Positions 8,477-16,495 of a stretch of 52,609 nt of DNA are shown one piece after another. Position numbers and translations under genes: made by a program. The notes beneath the pieces were generated by a model. It was not told the origin of the DNA. It did no database searches and worked only from the letters and a program-made list of their open reading frames with translations. Numbering within the stretch: the stretch's first letter is position 1; every line of letters starts with the position of its first letter. Source of the DNA: Spirochaetaceae bacterium (GTDB lineage: Bacteria; Spirochaetota; Spirochaetia; Treponematales; Rectinemataceae); the NCBI GenBank assembly GCA_026418115.1, contig JAOABY010000010.1, forward strand, positions 1-52,609. Direction: 5' to 3'.

Positions 8477-10353
8477 CTATTGTAGCCTGAGAATGATTTT
8501 TGTGCCAGCAGCCACAGGCGTGCCGGGAGCAGGATCCTGTTCTACAACATAGCCCTCGCCTTCAAGTGCAACATCGAGATCATCACGCAGCAGCAGAGGC
8601 AGGAGCTGACGCTTCGAGTAGCCCCGCAGGTCAGGCATGGTAGTGCCGATGACTGCGGCTGGAGGCTCAGTCAAACGCACCACCCCATCATGCGACACAT
8701 TCTGGCTCTTGCCCCGCGGCAGACCAAGAATGCGCAGGGCGGCCTCCGCTGCTTCGCGCAGAAGGGGAGCAGCAATTTTGCCACCCAGGTAGGAAGCTCC
8801 CCTCGGCTTCACGATGGCGACATAGATGGCAAGCCGAGGGTTGTCCGCTGGCAGTACGCCCAGAGTGCTCGCAATGTAGTCCGTCTCCGAATATGCTTTG
8901 GTCTGGGGATCGATCATCTGGGCAGTACCTGTTTTCCTGCCATGCGCACATCAGGCACCTTCGCCCGCCAGCCCGTACCATCCAGGCTTGCAGCGGATTC
9001 CATTGCCGTAAGAATTGCGCGGGATGTATCGGCACTGATGACTCGCCGCAAGGCCGTGGGCCGATGCTCAAAACGAACCACCCCATCCTGAGAGGCAATC
9101 TTCTTCACTGTTGCAGGCTTCAGCAAGACACCACCATTGGCTACCGCTGCGGCTGCGTTCATCATCTGAAGAGCTGTCACCCTGATTTCCTGTCCGATGG
9201 CAACAGTGGGCTTTGTGCGGCCGGACCACTGCTCAGGCTTCCTGATCATGCCAGGGCTCTCGCCGATCGAGCCCATGCCCGTCTTCTGGCCGAAACCGAA
9301 CTCAGTCAGTCGCCGGTACAGCTCGGCTTCGGAAATCCGGTCCGAGGCATAGCCCACGCCTGCATTGCAGCTGTTGGCCAGAATCTGGGAGAGATTCTGT
9401 GTGCCATGGTTATGGAGACACTTGATGACTATACTCTGTCCCGAAGGAAGCACCTTTCTGTAGGCTCCATCGCAGGTAAAGGTGGTCTGGGGCGTAATCA
9501 GGCCCATGTCCAGAATTGAAGCCATCGAGAAAACCTTGAACACGCTGCCTGGTTCATACGTGTAGATCGAGAGCCTGTCCTGGCGCTGCAGGTCGGTAAA
9601 TACTCCGAATGCATTCGGATCAAAATCTGGCATCTGCACATATGCCAGAAGCTCACCCGTATTTACATCAATTGCCGTAATGAAGACTGCCTCAGCCTGG
9701 TGTTCCGTCCACGCATTCCGCGCAAGTTTCTCCAGCGCATATTGAAGCGTTGCATCTATGGTGAGATAGACATCATTGCCAGCCGCATCCCCCTCACTGC
9801 CGGCGAGTTCTCTCTCATACTGCAATTCTATGCCTTCCAGTCCGCGGTTGCCCTCTCCCGTGAAACCGATAAGGTGAGAAGCGAGCCTTCCTTCCGGATA
9901 CATTCTTCCGCTTACTTCATCGACGATGATGCCTGGGAACTTGCCTTCCTCCACCTGCTCGCGCAGCGTCGCAGTCTTTTCACTGTCCATCCTTCGTGCG
10001 AGGTAGACGAAATTTGCGGAACTGTTCTTTACTTTCTGAATGACGGCCGCTGGATCAAGTCCGAGCAGCGAGGCAACTTCGCGAAGTTCCTGCTCGCCGC
10101 CCGTGGCATCAAGCTCGCTCCTGCTGACGGCCACATCATATTTCGGTACATCAAAGGCCAGAACCTTGCCATTTCTGTCAAGAATCTTGCCACGTTCCAC
10201 CGGTACGCGCCGCACTTCAGCAACAGTACCCGGCTGCAGCATCATGAGGTACGCAAAACGGGCCAGCACAGCCAGGGCCATGAGGCCGAGCAGTGCCATG
10301 GCCAGCCGCAATCTGATCTGATTCTGTGAAGCTGCCTCTTTCATGTCGTTCAC
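8477..10353 (-). CDS. ftsI: Penicillin-binding protein (FtsI/SpoVD type) with PASTA domain, frameshifted at the KTG motif
   Basis: A class B transpeptidase that cross-links septal peptidoglycan. It starts with GTG at 10353, overlapping the lepB stop as GTGA (an ATG nine bases further is possible). One membrane helix (MALLGLMALAVLARFAYLMML) is followed by the PBP dimerisation domain, the SVFK active-site box (GSVFK), the SCN box, and a C-terminal PASTA domain ending GTKIILRLQ. The frame breaks exactly at the KTG box: the first frame (8914-10353) ends AGKQVLPR-stop. The second frame (8477-8917) continues from the expected TGTAQ into MIDPQTKAYSE. One extra A in the A4 run at 8932-8935 (minus strand) restores GKTGTAQMIDP. 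It may be a sequencing error, a real mutation, or a slip site. Confidence 0.85.
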
Positions 10354-10808
10354 CTGCGCGGAACAATAATCCCCAGCACATCATCAAGGCGTACCGGTCC
10401 GAACTGTCGTGAGTCTACGGATTCTATTGCATTATCTCCCAGCAGGAACAGAGTGAGCGTGTTGCCCTCCTCCCGTACCTCGGCAATTCTCTTGATCACA
10501 GGAACCCCCGTATCTGGTCGACGTGCAGCAACCACATGGCCGGATTGAGGATTATTCCACCTGACAAGATACTGATTCCCGAATCTCAGCCCATAGAATG
10601 CACGCACTACCAGTACTACCTGGCCATTCCGATAGTGCGGCAGCATGGATTTCCCTTCTACAATGGCAGCATCGAGTATGAAGAAGCGCACCACCACTGC
10701 ACACGCGACAGCGAACGCTATGGGCACCAGCGGGCTTGCGGATGCAGTACGTCCTGAAGACCGTGTCCTGCGACTGCGCAAGGATTCCATCCAACGTTGA
10801 AATTTCAT
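10350..10808 (-). CDS. lepB: Signal peptidase I
   Basis: Leader peptidase that removes signal peptides at the outer face of the inner membrane. The start MKFQRWMESLR at 10808 gives 152 residues. One membrane helix (LVPIAFAVACAVVVRFFIL) precedes the catalytic Ser in EGKSMLPHYRNG. The catalytic Lys is in VIKRIAEV, and the conserved GDN..SxDSR.FG box follows (LGDNAIESVDSRQFGPV). The protein is short, as in Gram-positive and spirochaetal forms. It overlaps ftsI by 4 nt, so the two are translationally coupled. It diverges from the M23 peptidase gene across only 47 nt. Confidence 0.93.
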   Translation of the reverse strand: MKFQRWMESLRSRRTRSSGRTASASPLVPIAFAVACAVVVRFFILDAAIVEGKSMLPHYRNGQVVLVVRAFYGLRFGNQYLVRWNNPQSGHVVAARRPDTGVPVIKRIAEVREEGNTLTLFLLGDNAIESVDSRQFGPVRLDDVLGIIVPRR

Positions 10809-10817
10809 GCAGGCATC

Positions 10818-10845
10818 TAAATTATCGGCTTGATTCTGCCGATAC
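10818..10845 (+). promoter_or_regulatory. Sigma-28-like promoter and inverted repeat between lepB and the M23 gene
   Basis: TAAA (10818-10821), 16 nt, then GCCGATAC (10838-10845) resembles the FliA/sigma-28 consensus TAAA-N15-GCCGATAA, with one extra spacer base. The same stretch is an inverted repeat, TATCGGC (10823-10829) with GCCGATA (10838-10844), so an exact GCCGATAA also appears on the minus strand facing lepB, but without a matching TAAA. It could be a promoter, an operator, or both. Confidence 0.4.
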
Positions 10846-10855
10846 AAGAGGAGCC

Positions 10856-12142
10856 ATGGCACGAATCGCATCCGATGACGAAGTCCTGCTCGAAGAGCAT
10901 GCTCCTCTGCGTGCCCCACTTGTTTCTGTTCTTTCCGGTGAAGAGTTCACGCAGACTGCACGAAAGAGACCCCGCCCTGCTTTCCATCAGAGGAGTATTC
11001 GTCCGGAAAAAGATGCGCCGACCGCACGATCTGCGCACAGCCATGCTACCGCTCTGCCCAGAAATTTCAGAGTCGAGCCATTCGTGCCGTCCTACGAGGC
11101 ATCGGGCATCGAGCCCGATGGGGTGAGAACAGACTCCAGAACTGAACATCGTACAGAATCCGGAGGCAGCAGGGCTGCCACGCACTCACCGGAGTTCCAC
11201 ATCAGGCTCCCGTGGGCGCTTGCACTTGCAGGCGGCATAGGCCTGGCCATCATTGCTCTGGCAGCCGCGATGATCCTCAGTTCCCATGCAGTATTCCCCT
11301 CCTCAGCCCGCAACCTCGTACTTCCCAATGAGGACTCCATCCAGGAAGCACTCATGGCAATCATCGAGCCCGATCCACCGGAGCATCAGGAGAATGTGCC
11401 GCTTCCACCGCTGCCCCCCGTCCTGGCAGAAAGGACCTACACAGTACGCAGGGGCGACAGTCTCCAGTCGATAGCACGGCGCTTTGGCCTGCGTGAGGAT
11501 ACGATCATCGCTGCGAACAATCTCCGGTCCCAGGACCAGCTCAGGAGCGGCCTGGTGCTCAAGATCCCCAACATGAATGGCATCTACCACTCAGTCCGCA
11601 GAAACGAGAACCTCAGCACCATAGCACGCGCGTACGGGGTCACCATCGAGCAGATCGCCGACATCAACAACATCAGCTCGGCGAACATCCAGGCTGGCCA
11701 GCGCCTCTTCATACCCAATGCGAGGCTTTCTTCCTCCATAATGAGCAGCTTCTATGGTACCACGTTCATCTGGCCTGCCCGGGGTCCGATATCCTCGCCG
11801 TTCGGCTACAGATCAAACCCATTCTCGGGAACGAGAACCTTCCACTCGGCAATTGACATTGTGCTGCATCGAGGCACGCCGGTCAAAGCGACGAGGGCTG
11901 GTACCGTTGCCGATACCGGCTACAATGCCGTGTTTGGCAACTATGTCATCCTGCGCCATGGTGAAGGGTATCAATCTCTCTATGCTCATCTCGACCAGAT
12001 TCTGGTAAAGAAAGGTGCCGAGGTTGCACAGGGAACGCTGATAGGCCATTCAGGCAATACGGGACAGAGCACCGGACCGCACCTGCACTTCAGTCTCTTC
12101 CGAAATGGACAGGCATTGGATCCTCTGAAAGTTTTGCGATAG
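10856..12142 (+). CDS. LysM-domain M23 metallopeptidase
   Basis: A membrane-anchored peptidoglycan endopeptidase of the LytM/NlpD class, 428 residues. The ATG at 10856 is chosen because AGAGGAG lies just upstream and the longer frame would overlap lepB. A charged N-terminal cytoplasmic stretch (1-120) is followed by one membrane helix (ALAGGIGLAIIALAAAMIL). Then come two LysM domains (YTVRRGDSLQSIARRFG and YHSVRRNENLSTIARAYG) and a C-terminal M23 domain. Zinc ligands are present: HSAID (HxxxD) and HLHF (HxH), so it should be catalytically active rather than a NlpD-like activator. It is divergent from lepB-ftsI, which fits a role in wall turnover during growth or division. Confidence 0.9.
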   Translation: MARIASDDEVLLEEHAPLRAPLVSVLSGEEFTQTARKRPRPAFHQRSIRPEKDAPTARSAHSHATALPRNFRVEPFVPSYEASGIEPDGVRTDSRTEHRTESGGSRAATHSPEFHIRLPWALALAGGIGLAIIALAAAMILSSHAVFPSSARNLVLPNEDSIQEALMAIIEPDPPEHQENVPLPPLPPVLAERTYTVRRGDSLQSIARRFGLREDTIIAANNLRSQDQLRSGLVLKIPNMNGIYHSVRRNENLSTIARAYGVTIEQIADINNISSANIQAGQRLFIPNARLSSSIMSSFYGTTFIWPARGPISSPFGYRSNPFSGTRTFHSAIDIVLHRGTPVKATRAGTVADTGYNAVFGNYVILRHGEGYQSLYAHLDQILVKKGAEVAQGTLIGHSGNTGQSTGPHLHFSLFRNGQALDPLKVLR

Positions 12143-12368
12143 AGTTCAGCATGATGATGCTGGGGTGAAGGACCCCGCCCGCACAACGCCGAATCATGGC
12201 GATGTGGGGAGCATATTCTGTCATCTTTTTCATACACGCCCATGCGCCTTCTGTATGAATATGTAGACACAAATCCGTATTATCCTGGAGCGAACCACAC
12301 AGTATCAGCGAATTTAATTTATTTCAATATAATATTTTAAATTTATAAACTTTCTTGCTGGCATTTTC
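12143..12368. other. Intergenic region with AT-rich block upstream of the sigma-54 promoter
   Basis: No gene is seen. A short hairpin GGGGT/ACCCC follows the M23 stop without a T-run. Bases about 12305-12355 are strongly AT-rich, with tracts such as TTTATTTCAATAT (12318-12330). This could bend DNA or bind IHF between an enhancer protein and the sigma-54 promoter (inference). Confidence 0.5.
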
Positions 12369-12384
12369 TGGCACGATCCTTGCT
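12369..12384 (+). promoter_or_regulatory. Sigma-54 (-24/-12) promoter
   Basis: TGGCACG-ATCC-TTGCT matches the RpoN consensus TGGCACG-N4-TTGCW at every position. The GG of the -24 element and the GC of the -12 element are 10 nt apart, as required. The transcript should start near 12395, 20 nt before the ATG of the sigma factor gene, leaving room for the GAAGGAGG ribosome binding site. Confidence 0.85.
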
Positions 12385-12414
12385 TATTTCCTTGTGGAGA
12401 GAAGGAGGATCTAC

Positions 12415-13242
12415 ATGCGGACCTGTACAGCTGAAGAAAGCCTTGCATCGTACTTTGAGACCATACGGTCATATCCCATGGCAGACAGGGACGAGGAGCA
12501 GGAACTCGCAGCGCGCATCAGGAAAGGAGACCGTCATGCGCAGCAGCGTCTCATCGAGGCGAACCTGCGCCTTGTAGTCTGCATCGCCAATGCCATGTGG
12601 ACACCGCCTCACTCTCTGCTGGATCTCATACAGGAAGGGAATATCGGCCTTCTGAAGGCAGTCGAGAAATTCGATGGTACGAGAAACGTAAAGTTCTCGA
12701 CCTATGCGGCATGGTGGATCAGACAGTCCATCAGGCGCGCCCTTATCAACACGGGAAGGCACATCAGGCTCCCGCATCGCAAGGATGAAGCGCTTCGCAG
12801 AATGAACGGAGTCCGCGCCAGACTCAGCCAGCAGTTCTCCCGCCAGCCCACCCAGCATGAGCTTGCGGAGGAGCTCGGCATATCACCAGGCGATGTGGAA
12901 ATGCTCATGTCACTGTCCGAAATGCCGCTCGAACTCGAACCGGTGGAGCATGATGCATTGAGCTGGATTGATACGTTTGAGGACTGGCGCTTCAATCCCG
13001 AGCATGAATTCGTACGTTCTGTCGAAGCGCAACAGGCTGAGCACCTCCTTGCCTCGCTCGAGCCACGCGAGCGTGTCGTCATGGAGCGCCGGACCGGCCT
13101 GAAGACAGGCAGGAAGGAATCTCTCAAGGCAACGGCCTCCGTCATTGGATGTTCCGCTGAAACCGTGCGCCACATCGAACGACGCGCCCGTGCATCCATG
13201 GCAGAGACGGCACGACGTCTCGGCCTCGCCATCTGTGCATGA
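12415..13242 (+). CDS. Sigma-70 family RNA polymerase sigma factor (RpoS/RpoD-like)
   Basis: A 275-residue primary-like sigma factor without region 1.1. The ATG at 12415 has GAAGGAGG upstream and fits the predicted transcript start. Region 1.2 ([20 protein letters not shown]), region 2 with [24 protein letters not shown] and the -10-recognition helix [17 protein letters not shown], region 3 ([19 protein letters not shown]) and region 4 ([26 protein letters not shown]) are all present. Region 4 is somewhat divergent from RpoD. Its size and make-up fit a group 2/RpoS-like factor, but RpoH-like or another alternative factor is possible. Expression through sigma-54 suggests a stress or lifestyle switch. 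Confidence 0.88.
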   Translation: MRTCTAEESLASYFETIRSYPMADRDEEQELAARIRKGDRHAQQRLIEANLRLVVCIANAMWTPPHSLLDLIQEGNIGLLKAVEKFDGTRNVKFSTYAAWWIRQSIRRALINTGRHIRLPHRKDEALRRMNGVRARLSQQFSRQPTQHELAEELGISPGDVEMLMSLSEMPLELEPVEHDALSWIDTFEDWRFNPEHEFVRSVEAQQAEHLLASLEPRERVVMERRTGLKTGRKESLKATASVIGCSAETVRHIERRARASMAETARRLGLAICA

Positions 13243-13309
13243 TGCCCGCGATGCTCCGTCAGGGGGCATGGGGTTACTTGAGCCGGACCCCCCGGCCCGA
13301 TAGTATGGA

Positions 13310-14353
13310 ATGGTGCAGGATCACAGAAAGAAAAAAAGCTCTCCCCTGATGATGCTCCTCGTGCTGCTGGGCTGTTTTGCGGTATGCCTTGCTCTCGCGG
13401 TCGGTATCCTGAGGTGGAGTGCCGGGCAGAATACAGTCTTGCAACACGGAAGTCCTGAATATGAAATTGAAGTACCGCAGGGCTACGAAGACCTGCGTGT
13501 CGAACATCCTGCCCAGAGCAGCGGAACAGACCAGCCGGCCAGCCCCGCTCCTGCAACCGCTCCATCAGACAGCCAGCCAGCGCCGAGCCCGGCTCAATCC
13601 ACAACCAGTCCAGCTCGCCCGCCGGCACGCGAGCGCATGGTTACCGGCCAGCCTCCAGTACTCATTTTTGTCATCGACGATGCGGGCTACAGGCTCGATC
13701 AGCTGGAAAAATTCCTGAAACTCCCGTTTCCTCTCACCATTGCCGTGCTGCCGCGGGTCACCTACAGCGCCGAGAGTGCGGTGCGAATCACGAATGCGGG
13801 AAAGGAACTCATACTGCATCAACCCATGCAGGCATTGGGAGGCAAGAATCCCGGCGAAGGTGCTGTCCTGCTCTCCATGGATGATGAAACCATTCGTGCA
13901 ACGGTCGATTTCAACCTGGCGAGCCTCGGCTATCCTCGAGGGATGAACAACCACATGGGCTCGGCGGTCACGCTGGATCGCAGGGCAATGACGGCTGTCC
14001 TGCAACTTGCCAAACAGTATGGCATGTATTATCTTGATTCACTCACAGCACCACATACGGTGACTGCCGATTTGAGTGCAGCCTTGGGGGTACCTTGCAT
14101 GGAGCGCGATGTGTTTCTGGATAATCAGGGTGATCGCGAATCAATCCTGTCAGCGATCGAGGAAGGCAAACGTCTTGCCCGTTCGCGCGGGGTTTCCGTG
14201 ATGATCGGTCATATCTGGACGAACGAACTTGCCGCAACCCTCATGGAAGTCTATCCCCAGCTCGTAGAGGAGGGGTATTCGCTGGCGACCATAAGCCAGT
14301 TCATGCAGATGCAGGCTGGAGAGCACAGCGATCATGCTGGTTCTGGGAATTGA
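13310..14353 (+). CDS. Divergent polysaccharide deacetylase family protein
   Basis: A 347-residue membrane-anchored protein of the YibQ/DUF610 (divergent polysaccharide deacetylase) family. An N-terminal helix (MMLLVLLGCFAVCLALAVGIL) is followed by a Pro/Ser/Gln-rich linker (residues about 65-110) and the deacetylase-like domain. That domain begins LIFVIDDAGYRLDQLEKFL and contains TIAVLPRVTYS, ELILHQPMQA, MNNHMGSAVT and MIGHIWTNEL, all family hallmarks. In this family substrate and activity are not settled. No ribosome binding site is obvious; GATAGT at 13299-13304 lies 5 nt before the ATG. It overlaps tsaD by 20 nt. Confidence 0.85.
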   Translation: MVQDHRKKKSSPLMMLLVLLGCFAVCLALAVGILRWSAGQNTVLQHGSPEYEIEVPQGYEDLRVEHPAQSSGTDQPASPAPATAPSDSQPAPSPAQSTTSPARPPARERMVTGQPPVLIFVIDDAGYRLDQLEKFLKLPFPLTIAVLPRVTYSAESAVRITNAGKELILHQPMQALGGKNPGEGAVLLSMDDETIRATVDFNLASLGYPRGMNNHMGSAVTLDRRAMTAVLQLAKQYGMYYLDSLTAPHTVTADLSAALGVPCMERDVFLDNQGDRESILSAIEEGKRLARSRGVSVMIGHIWTNELAATLMEVYPQLVEEGYSLATISQFMQMQAGEHSDHAGSGN

Positions 14354-15353
14354 GACATCCTGCGACGAATGTGCCGCAGCCATTGTGCAGGATGGGCGAA
14401 CCATCCTTTCCTCGATCGTAGCGACACAGATTCCTCTGCATGAGCGCTACCAGGGCGTAGTGCCGGAGGTAGCAAGCCGTGCCCACACTGAATGGATCAT
14501 GGGCATCGTCAAGCGTGCCTTTCAGGAAGCAGGCTTGCAACCCTCGGAAATTGATGCCGTTGCCGCTACGGCTCAGCCGGGGCTCATCGGCTCACTGGCG
14601 GTAGGCCTTTCCTTTGCCAAGGCATTTGCCTGGGCACGAGGTGTGCCTTTCAAGGGCATCAACCATATGCTGGCGCACCTGTACGCTCCCCGACTCGCCG
14701 CAGACATTGCGTACCCATTTCTTGGCCTTCTGGTTTCGGGCGGTCACACCATACTCTGCCGGGCCGACGATTTTGATGATATTACGGTGCTGGGAACCAC
14801 GATCGATGATGCAGCCGGAGAAGCTTTCGACAAAGTAGCCCGCCACTACGGCTTTGGCTATCCTGGTGGCCTTGTGATCGATCAGCTTGCCGAGCGTGGT
14901 GATCCTGATGCCTACCGCTTTCCGATGCCATTCCTGCACAAGGGTGAGCATCGCTACGATGTTTCCTATTCAGGCCTGAAGACAGCGGTGATTCATCACC
15001 TTGAGGACTATGCGAGGGCTGGCACCCAGCCTTCTCCGGAAAACATCTGTGCAAGTTTTCGGAAGACTGCCGTGGATATTCTGCTTTCCCGACTCTGGAA
15101 AGCCATTCGCGATACAGGCATCACCCGGATTGTAGCTGGAGGTGGTGTTGCCGCAAACAGCTATCTGAGAAGACAGCTTATGGCACGCAAGGATCTCCAG
15201 GTCTTTTTCCCACCCCTTGCGCTGTGCGGTGACAATGCTGCCATGGTAGCCGGCCTTGCATATCACTACTTCAGACGAGGAGATAGAGACGGGTGGGATC
15301 TCGCTCCCAGCTCCAGGGTCCCCGATTTCAAATGGAGGAGGGAACAGCACTGA
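14334..15353 (+). CDS. tsaD: tRNA threonylcarbamoyladenosine transferase TsaD
   Basis: TsaD transfers the threonylcarbamoyl group to A37 of ANN-decoding tRNAs (t6A). The protein has the normal length (339 residues) and begins MLVLGIETSCDECAAAIV. The metal-binding HxxxH is in NHMLAHLYA, the glycine-rich SGGHT and the DDAAGEAFDKVAR motif are intact, and VAGGGVAANSYLRRQL completes the ASKHA nucleotide fold. The start lies inside the preceding gene (20-nt overlap), and the stop overlaps the next start as TGATG, so the three genes form one operon. Confidence 0.97.
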   Translation: MLVLGIETSCDECAAAIVQDGRTILSSIVATQIPLHERYQGVVPEVASRAHTEWIMGIVKRAFQEAGLQPSEIDAVAATAQPGLIGSLAVGLSFAKAFAWARGVPFKGINHMLAHLYAPRLAADIAYPFLGLLVSGGHTILCRADDFDDITVLGTTIDDAAGEAFDKVARHYGFGYPGGLVIDQLAERGDPDAYRFPMPFLHKGEHRYDVSYSGLKTAVIHHLEDYARAGTQPSPENICASFRKTAVDILLSRLWKAIRDTGITRIVAGGGVAANSYLRRQLMARKDLQVFFPPLALCGDNAAMVAGLAYHYFRRGDRDGWDLAPSSRVPDFKWRREQH

Positions 15354-16453
15354 TGCACACACTTCGTCAGGCTGCGCATTGTGCGCTTACCGAGTGTTTT
15401 GAGCTCAAGAAAGATGAATCGGTCCTCATCATCACCAATCCCGGGACGGAACAGGCAGCAATAGCACAGGCGCTTCATGAAGAGGCGCAGGACATGGGCG
15501 CCCGCTCCCGACTTCTGTTGCAGCCTGTAAAGAATCAGACTGACTATGCCGACCCGGAGGTGCTGGATGCAATTGCCGAAGCCCCGTCTGTCGTGCTCTC
15601 CATATCGGCCGAAAAACTCGGCAAGGATGACCGTCATCTGACTTCACCGCTCAAGGGGCCGGACGGCCGCAGCTATGATCATATCTTCCATTATTTGCTC
15701 CATGGTACCCGTCAGATAAGGGCAGCATGGACCCCGGGCATCAGCAGAGACATGTTTCTCAGGACTGTTCCGGTCGATTATGCGAGCCTGCGCATGCGGG
15801 CAGACCAGCTCTGCAGACTGCTGGACATGGCAGCGGCAGTGCTGGTTCGCGCTCCTGGCGGCACCGATATCACTTTCTCCATTGAAGGCCGCAAAGCCAT
15901 GAAGGACGATGGCGATTACCGGAGCCCTGGCAATGGCGGCAACCTTCCTGCAGGAGAAGTCTTCATCTCCCCCGCTCTTCGCTCAGCGGAAGGGACAATC
16001 GTGTTTGATGGTTCCATCGCAAATATCGAAGGCGATATCGTCATCAGCACGCCCATTGTCTGCACGGTGCGGGGAGGATATGTCACGGATGTTGAAGGAG
16101 GCAGCGAGGCCTTGCTGCTCGAAGCGGCTCTTCGCAAAGGCATGGACATGGCTGGCCGCCTGGTGCATGAGAAAGGCATGATGCCCGAAATCGCGCTGTC
16201 CTATGGCACAAACGCCAGACATCTGGGCGAATTCGGCATAGGGCTGAATCCCCAGGCGCGTATCACGGGCAACATGCTGGAAGACGAGAAGGTGCTCGGA
16301 ACCTGTCATTTTGCCATCGGATCCAATTACGACGAAGATGCTCCCGCTCTCATCCATCTTGATGGTCTTGTACGCGATCCCACCATCGTGCTCCTGTTCC
16401 CCACAGGAGAAGAGTATACGGTCATGGAAGGCGGTCATTTTGTATCTGATTGA
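15353..16453 (+). CDS. M29 family aminopeptidase
   Basis: A 366-residue metallo-aminopeptidase of the M29 (thermophilic aminopeptidase, AmpS) type. The start at 15353 overlaps the tsaD stop and has GGAGGAGGG upstream. The N-terminal Rossmann-like half (ESVLIITNPGTEQ) is followed by the catalytic half with NLPAGEVFISP, GGSEA, ELALSY-like EIALSYGTNARHLGEFGIGLNP, GTCHFAIGSNY, HLDGLVRDP and the final HFVSD. The Glu and His residues in these blocks are the expected metal ligands. It is probably cytoplasmic and frees N-terminal residues from peptides. Confidence 0.88.
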   Translation: MHTLRQAAHCALTECFELKKDESVLIITNPGTEQAAIAQALHEEAQDMGARSRLLLQPVKNQTDYADPEVLDAIAEAPSVVLSISAEKLGKDDRHLTSPLKGPDGRSYDHIFHYLLHGTRQIRAAWTPGISRDMFLRTVPVDYASLRMRADQLCRLLDMAAAVLVRAPGGTDITFSIEGRKAMKDDGDYRSPGNGGNLPAGEVFISPALRSAEGTIVFDGSIANIEGDIVISTPIVCTVRGGYVTDVEGGSEALLLEAALRKGMDMAGRLVHEKGMMPEIALSYGTNARHLGEFGIGLNPQARITGNMLEDEKVLGTCHFAIGSNYDEDAPALIHLDGLVRDPTIVLLFPTGEEYTVMEGGHFVSD

Positions 16454-16457
16454 GGCT

Positions 16458-16494
16458 ATTACATAAAAATCGCAGGTTCTGTATACTGTCGCGC
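16458..16494 (+). promoter_or_regulatory. Promoter of lysS, probably giving a leaderless mRNA
   Basis: TATACT at 16482-16487 is a strong -10 box. The best -35 candidate is ATTACA at 16458-16463 (18-nt spacer). The predicted transcript start (about 16494) is 2 nt from the ATG at 16496, and there is no Shine-Dalgarno sequence. Confidence 0.55.
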
Positions 16495-16495
16495 C

